NCBI RefSeq assembly: GCF_001684955.1 | Contig: NZ_MAYF01000146.1 | Coordinates: forward strand, 1-44,384 | From: Chryseobacterium contaminans | GTDB lineage: Bacteria > Bacteroidota > Bacteroidia > Flavobacteriales > Weeksellaceae | Direction of reading: 5' to 3' | DNA: 44,384 nucleotides | Shown here: in pieces, positions 42,060-44,384 of the stretch | How the letters are laid out: the number at the start of each line of letters is the position of its first letter | Position numbering within the stretch: the first letter of the stretch is position 1 | Made by a program: the position numbers and the translations under genes | Notes under the pieces: generated by a model | Database searches by the model: none | What the model saw: the letters and a program-made list of their open reading frames with translations, nothing else | Told to the model about the DNA's origin: nothing

Positions 42060-42436
42060 TATATATTTCCTTTAATGATATAATAGAGCCAGTACATTAA
42101 AAATATAATTTGAACTGAAGCATCAATAAGATAAACATATTTTATAATATTATTGAAATAATAATATAAATCTATTCCTATAAATCCCATACAACACAGT
42201 GATCATGCAAGAGCAATAATCGTATTTCTTTTTGGGTTCAATATAAAATAAAATAAGAGCAGACAATAAGGTAAAAGCAGAATACTAACGGTTTTTACCA
42301 ACCAAATGTCAGTTTTATCGCCGGTAATAATCAAGAAGCTTTTTATATGAACTAATGGCCATAAGGAGGTTGCAAAATAATAAAGCAGTTGAAATAGCGG
42401 AAAAATCTTTGACTTAGAAATAACCATAACTTTCAA
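42044..42436 (-). pseudogene. Four-helix membrane protein gene with an in-frame TGA
   Basis: Codons from ATG 42436 give 77 residues (KIFPLFQLLYYFATSLWPLV, HIKSFLIITGDKTDIWLVKT, then a helix and NPKRNTIIALA) up to TGA at 42203-42205. The same frame continues without shift for 52 more codons (SLCCMGFIGIDLYYYFNNII, KYVYLIDASVQIIFLMYWL) to a stop at 42044. The whole, about 130 residues with four helices, matches a common bacterial membrane family with the pattern 'W..H..SF..ITG.KTD.WLV.TV' and 'D..Y.....I...YL.DA....'. The TGA falls inside helix three, so it is a nonsense mutation rather than the natural end. Confidence 0.75.
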
Positions 42437-42548
42437 TCTTTAAAGATTTATTTTCAAGTTCTATATCCTTATTTGGAATTGTAAGATTGATATCGGTTTG
42501 AATAATACCTCAAATAAATAATCTTCATGTGGATAAAAGGCAATGAGC

Positions 42549-42575
42549 AAAGGGAACTACTGATGAGTCCCCTTT
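42549..42575 (-). terminator. Terminator after the DUF892 gene
   Basis: AAAGGGAACT and AGTCCCCTTT pair over 10 bp with one G-U pair on the minus-strand transcript, and a 7-nt loop. It lies just after the stop codon at 42582. Confidence 0.5.
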
Positions 42576-42581
42576 ATAATA

Positions 42582-43172
42582 TTATTCAGCCTTACTGTTA
42601 AGTGCCGTATCTGCAATCTTAGACAGTAGCTGGTCGCATTTTTTTTCTTCACCCAAGGTATCTATGAAATTTTTGAGACACTTTTTCTCTTTCAGTACCT
42701 TTGCAAAGGCTGCTAATGTTCCATAGGTCGCTATTTCGTAATGTTCCACTTTTTGAGCCGCTGCAATAATGCCGGCATCCCTTACCGCTCCGGGTTTGGT
42801 TTCTTTAATGATACTTTTTCCCTCCTCAAGAATCCCTTGCATGGCATCACACTTTTTGGCTTGTGCTTTTTTTCCTAATGCCTTAAAACAATCTTCAAGT
42901 CTTTCAACGTGAACTTTTGTTTCAGTAAGATGCTTTTCTATAGCATTGATAAGCTTTTTATCCGTGGCATTTTTCATCATTAAAGGAAGTGCTTTTACAA
43001 GTGCTTTTTCTGCCCAGTAAATATCTTTTAATGAATCTTCAAAAAGGTCCTGAAGGTCTTTGGCTGCATCCTTTTTTGCTGCTGTCTTGGCAGTTTTTTT
43101 AATGGATGGTCTTCTTTCTGATTTTGCTTTGGCTGTAGCAGTTCTTTTCCTGGATGCGTTCTTTGTTTCCAT
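42582..43172 (-). CDS. DUF892 (YciE/YciF-like) ferritin-like protein
   Basis: A basic, low-complexity N-terminus (residues 1-37, rich in Lys, Ala, Thr, Arg) precedes a four-helix ferritin-like domain: LQDLFEDSLKDIYWAEKALV, NAIEKHLTETKVHVERLEDC, GIIAAAQKVEHYEIATYGTL, and a final EEKKCDQLLSKIA helix. The Glu and His positions that bind a di-iron site in this family are present. YciE/YciF-type proteins are stress-induced in many bacteria; the basic tail could bind DNA. It lies 47 bp downstream of a lipoprotein gene in the same direction, so both are likely driven by the promoter with the Crp-like site at 43585. Confidence 0.92.
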   Translation of the reverse strand: METKNASRKRTATAKAKSERRPSIKKTAKTAAKKDAAKDLQDLFEDSLKDIYWAEKALVKALPLMMKNATDKKLINAIEKHLTETKVHVERLEDCFKALGKKAQAKKCDAMQGILEEGKSIIKETKPGAVRDAGIIAAAQKVEHYEIATYGTLAAFAKVLKEKKCLKNFIDTLGEEKKCDQLLSKIADTALNSKAE

Positions 43173-43219
43173 AATAAATAATATGTTGTGGTTGGTTAAA
43201 TAGAATCTAAGTAATTCTC

Positions 43220-43510
43220 TTATCTTTTTTGCCTTGCGGGCTGTAAACTGTCTGATACAGCAGCGTTGATATTACCACTGGCATTGCCCGTATTGTTATT
43301 GCTTGTTTTTCTTCCGCCTATGTGGGTTTTTGTGTTGATGCTATCCTGTTTTGCTGTGCTGTCTTTCGGATTCTGAGATGTTGAAGATGCCGTATCAGGC
43401 GGACTGTTTTGTACATTGACGGATTCTGTAGTATTTCTTTCCGTTTCATTCTTCTTACAGGCCAAAGCAATAAAGCTAATGGCTATGAAAGATAAAAATA
43501 GATTTTTCAT
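43220..43510 (-). CDS. Small Asn/Thr/Ser-rich lipoprotein, 96 aa
   Basis: The start at 43510 gives MKNLFLSFIAISFIALACKK, a standard lipoprotein signal with Cys18; an earlier ATG at 43558 would add 16 polar residues and spoil it. The mature part is disordered and rich in Asn, Thr, Ser, Gln and Lys, ending LQPARQKR. No fold or motif is evident. A Crp-like palindrome lies 75-91 bp upstream. It is probably co-transcribed with the DUF892 gene that starts 47 bp after its stop. Confidence 0.7.
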   Translation of the reverse strand: MKNLFLSFIAISFIALACKKNETERNTTESVNVQNSPPDTASSTSQNPKDSTAKQDSINTKTHIGGRKTSNNNTGNASGNINAAVSDSLQPARQKR

Positions 43511-43584
43511 AGGTTGTTTGAATTGTGAGTTAGTGTTGCATTTGCTGTAGACTTTCAAAATTAACAGTTCCTTTCCTGAAATTA

Positions 43585-43601
43585 TATGAGTGCAGTCATA
43601 A
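43585..43601. promoter_or_regulatory. Crp-like palindrome upstream of the lipoprotein-DUF892 operon
   Basis: TATGAGTGCAGTCATAA: arms TATGA/TCATA with 6-bp spacer; nearly the same word as the site at 41294. Confidence 0.6.
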
Positions 43602-43699
43602 TGCCCTGCAAAGAAGTTTAAAAATTCTGATGAGGTAAAAAGTAATTCGGTTTGAAGGTGAAACTGTTTAAAACATGGAAGTTGGCATTGAAACTTGCT

Positions 43700-44197
43700 T
43701 TATGGAATGTCATTGTTTTTTACCACAGTAATTTCTCCGGTATATTCAATATAAACATACTTAATTATGTTTAAATCATCAGTTAAAGCTGATTTTCTGA
43801 TGCCCTGCAGAACATCTTCTTTACAGATAAGGGCTTTGTCCATATTGGGCTGTAGAAATTTGCCCTCTTTGAAAACCAGGATCTTTTTTCCGTCCACTAT
43901 TTGATTAAAAGACTTATGCTTACTTTTCAGCCAGCTTATGATACGATGGAGAAGTACGATGATAAGACATGTGCTGAGCACCGGTATGAATGGAGAAGCT
44001 CCCACTACAGCACGGCTTAAAACAGCACCCAGTAATATCACAATGATATTGTCTGATGGAGAACCTATGCCAAATGACCGGCGGCCTGAAATACGGATTA
44101 ATATCAATGCTGAGAGAAAGACCGTAATCCCGCGAACTCCCATCTGAATACTGTTTAACGAAGTTCCCACACCCCAAATGTTTTCCAGAATATGCAT
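43700..44197 (-). CDS. DUF421 (YetF-like) membrane protein
   Basis: I start at 44197 (MHILENIWGVGTSLNSIQMG), giving 165 residues; an ATG at 44290 lies in the terminator of the upstream gene and is unlikely. Three hydrophobic helices are followed by the family hallmark SGRRSFGIGSPSDNIIVILL, with ISGRRSFG as in YetF/DUF421 proteins, then KSKHKSFNQIVDGKKILVFK and a small soluble C-terminal domain. DUF421 proteins are found across bacteria, often near stress genes. Function is unclear. It has no Crp-like site that I can see. Confidence 0.88.
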   Translation of the reverse strand: MHILENIWGVGTSLNSIQMGVRGITVFLSALILIRISGRRSFGIGSPSDNIIVILLGAVLSRAVVGASPFIPVLSTCLIIVLLHRIISWLKSKHKSFNQIVDGKKILVFKEGKFLQPNMDKALICKEDVLQGIRKSALTDDLNIIKYVYIEYTGEITVVKNNDIP

Positions 44198-44289
44198 AAT
44201 TGAACTTTTAGTAGAGACAACAAAAATAATACCGCAGGAAATTTCAAATGTTTCCCCGAAATATCTTTTGTACAGTATACATAATAACA

Positions 44290-44319
44290 ATTCCGGACAT
44301 TAATTTCAATGTCCGGAAT
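44290..44319 (-). terminator. Terminator of the gene at the right edge
   Basis: ATTCCGGACATT/AATGTCCGGAAT, a perfect 12-bp stem with a 6-nt loop, 20 bp after the stop codon of the partial gene at 44339. Confidence 0.8.
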
Positions 44320-44338
44320 GATTGTAGTTAGTGAGAAT

Positions 44339-44384
44339 TTAATACATTTCCTCCAGGTTCTCAAACTTTTGGTAAGAAGATTTG
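44339..44384 (-). CDS. 3' end of a minus-strand gene cut by the window edge
   Basis: The frame is open from the right edge to TAA at 44339-44341 and encodes a C-terminus KSSYQKFENLEEMY. A strong terminator follows. The product cannot be identified from 14 residues. Confidence 0.6.
   Translation of the reverse strand, partial: KSSYQKFENLEEMY

Noticed and set aside
44155..44364. 69-aa minus-strand ORF at the right edge
   Set aside because: It overlaps the end of a partial gene, its terminator and the DUF421 start in another frame.

Overview
The window looks like a chromosomal segment of a Bacteroidota bacterium, most likely a Chryseobacterium-like member of the Flavobacteriales (Weeksellaceae). 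The grounds are AT-rich DNA, type IX secretion (T9SS) C-terminal sorting domains, signal peptides ending in 'AQ', a TonB plug-domain protein without a barrel, DUF2911 and PIG-L proteins, and TAnnTTTG-type -7 promoter boxes. The genus is an inference from these traits. I see no rRNA, convincing tRNA, intact transposase or CRISPR array.

Layout. (1) 1-4.4 kb: the 3' part of a large secreted RCC1-repeat protein, an unknown cytoplasmic protein, a small secreted protein built of 17-residue repeats, and a secreted beta-sandwich-like protein. (2) 4.5-8.5 kb: a GNAT acetyltransferase and two lipoproteins among four copies of an intergenic hairpin-bearing repeat and a decayed gene end. (3) 8.5-14.2 kb, all minus strand: an MG2-like/plug-domain surface protein, an HD-domain protein and TetR regulator with twin operators, and a PhzF-like protein with a membrane protein. 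(4) 14.6-17.4 kb: a three-gene operon of paralogous secreted C1q-like proteins, preceded by a 52-nt hairpin. (5) 17.8-22.5 kb: a truncated DEAD-box helicase with a damaged P-loop, an OmpA-like lipoprotein, a secreted alpha/beta hydrolase, and a haloperoxidase-type hydrolase divergent from a Crp-like regulator.

(6) 22.6-26.8 kb is an AT-rich accessory island: a 46-aa Cys-rich small gene, a HEPN-motif protein, a gene split by a one-base homopolymer frameshift, a 43-aa basic gene, an HTH regulator with TTACGG/CCGTAA palindromes, and a frameshifted gene whose family also left a remnant at 7.2 kb. (7) 27.2-33.0 kb: a CREST-type membrane protein and an operon of PIG-L deacetylase, a 34-aa membrane protein, a sodium:solute symporter and a DUF2911 protein, with overlapping stop/start codons. 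(8) 33.2-38.9 kb: two surface proteins, including a 1202-aa paralogue of the gene at the left edge. (9) 39.5-44.3 kb: a stress-type cluster led by a Crp/Fnr regulator, with a small membrane protein, an AlkB-like dioxygenase, a low-affinity iron permease-like protein, a membrane gene broken by an in-frame TGA, a DUF892 ferritin-like protein, a lipoprotein and a DUF421 protein.

The most interesting patterns are: four good and one weaker TGA-N6-TCA palindromes upstream of genes in region 9, fitting a local regulon of the adjacent Crp/Fnr protein; the HEPN-containing island with its broken neighbour and putative self-regulated HTH gene; the four-copy intergenic repeat; and several gene decay events (helicase, membrane gene, gene remnants) that simple ORF calling would miss or mislabel.
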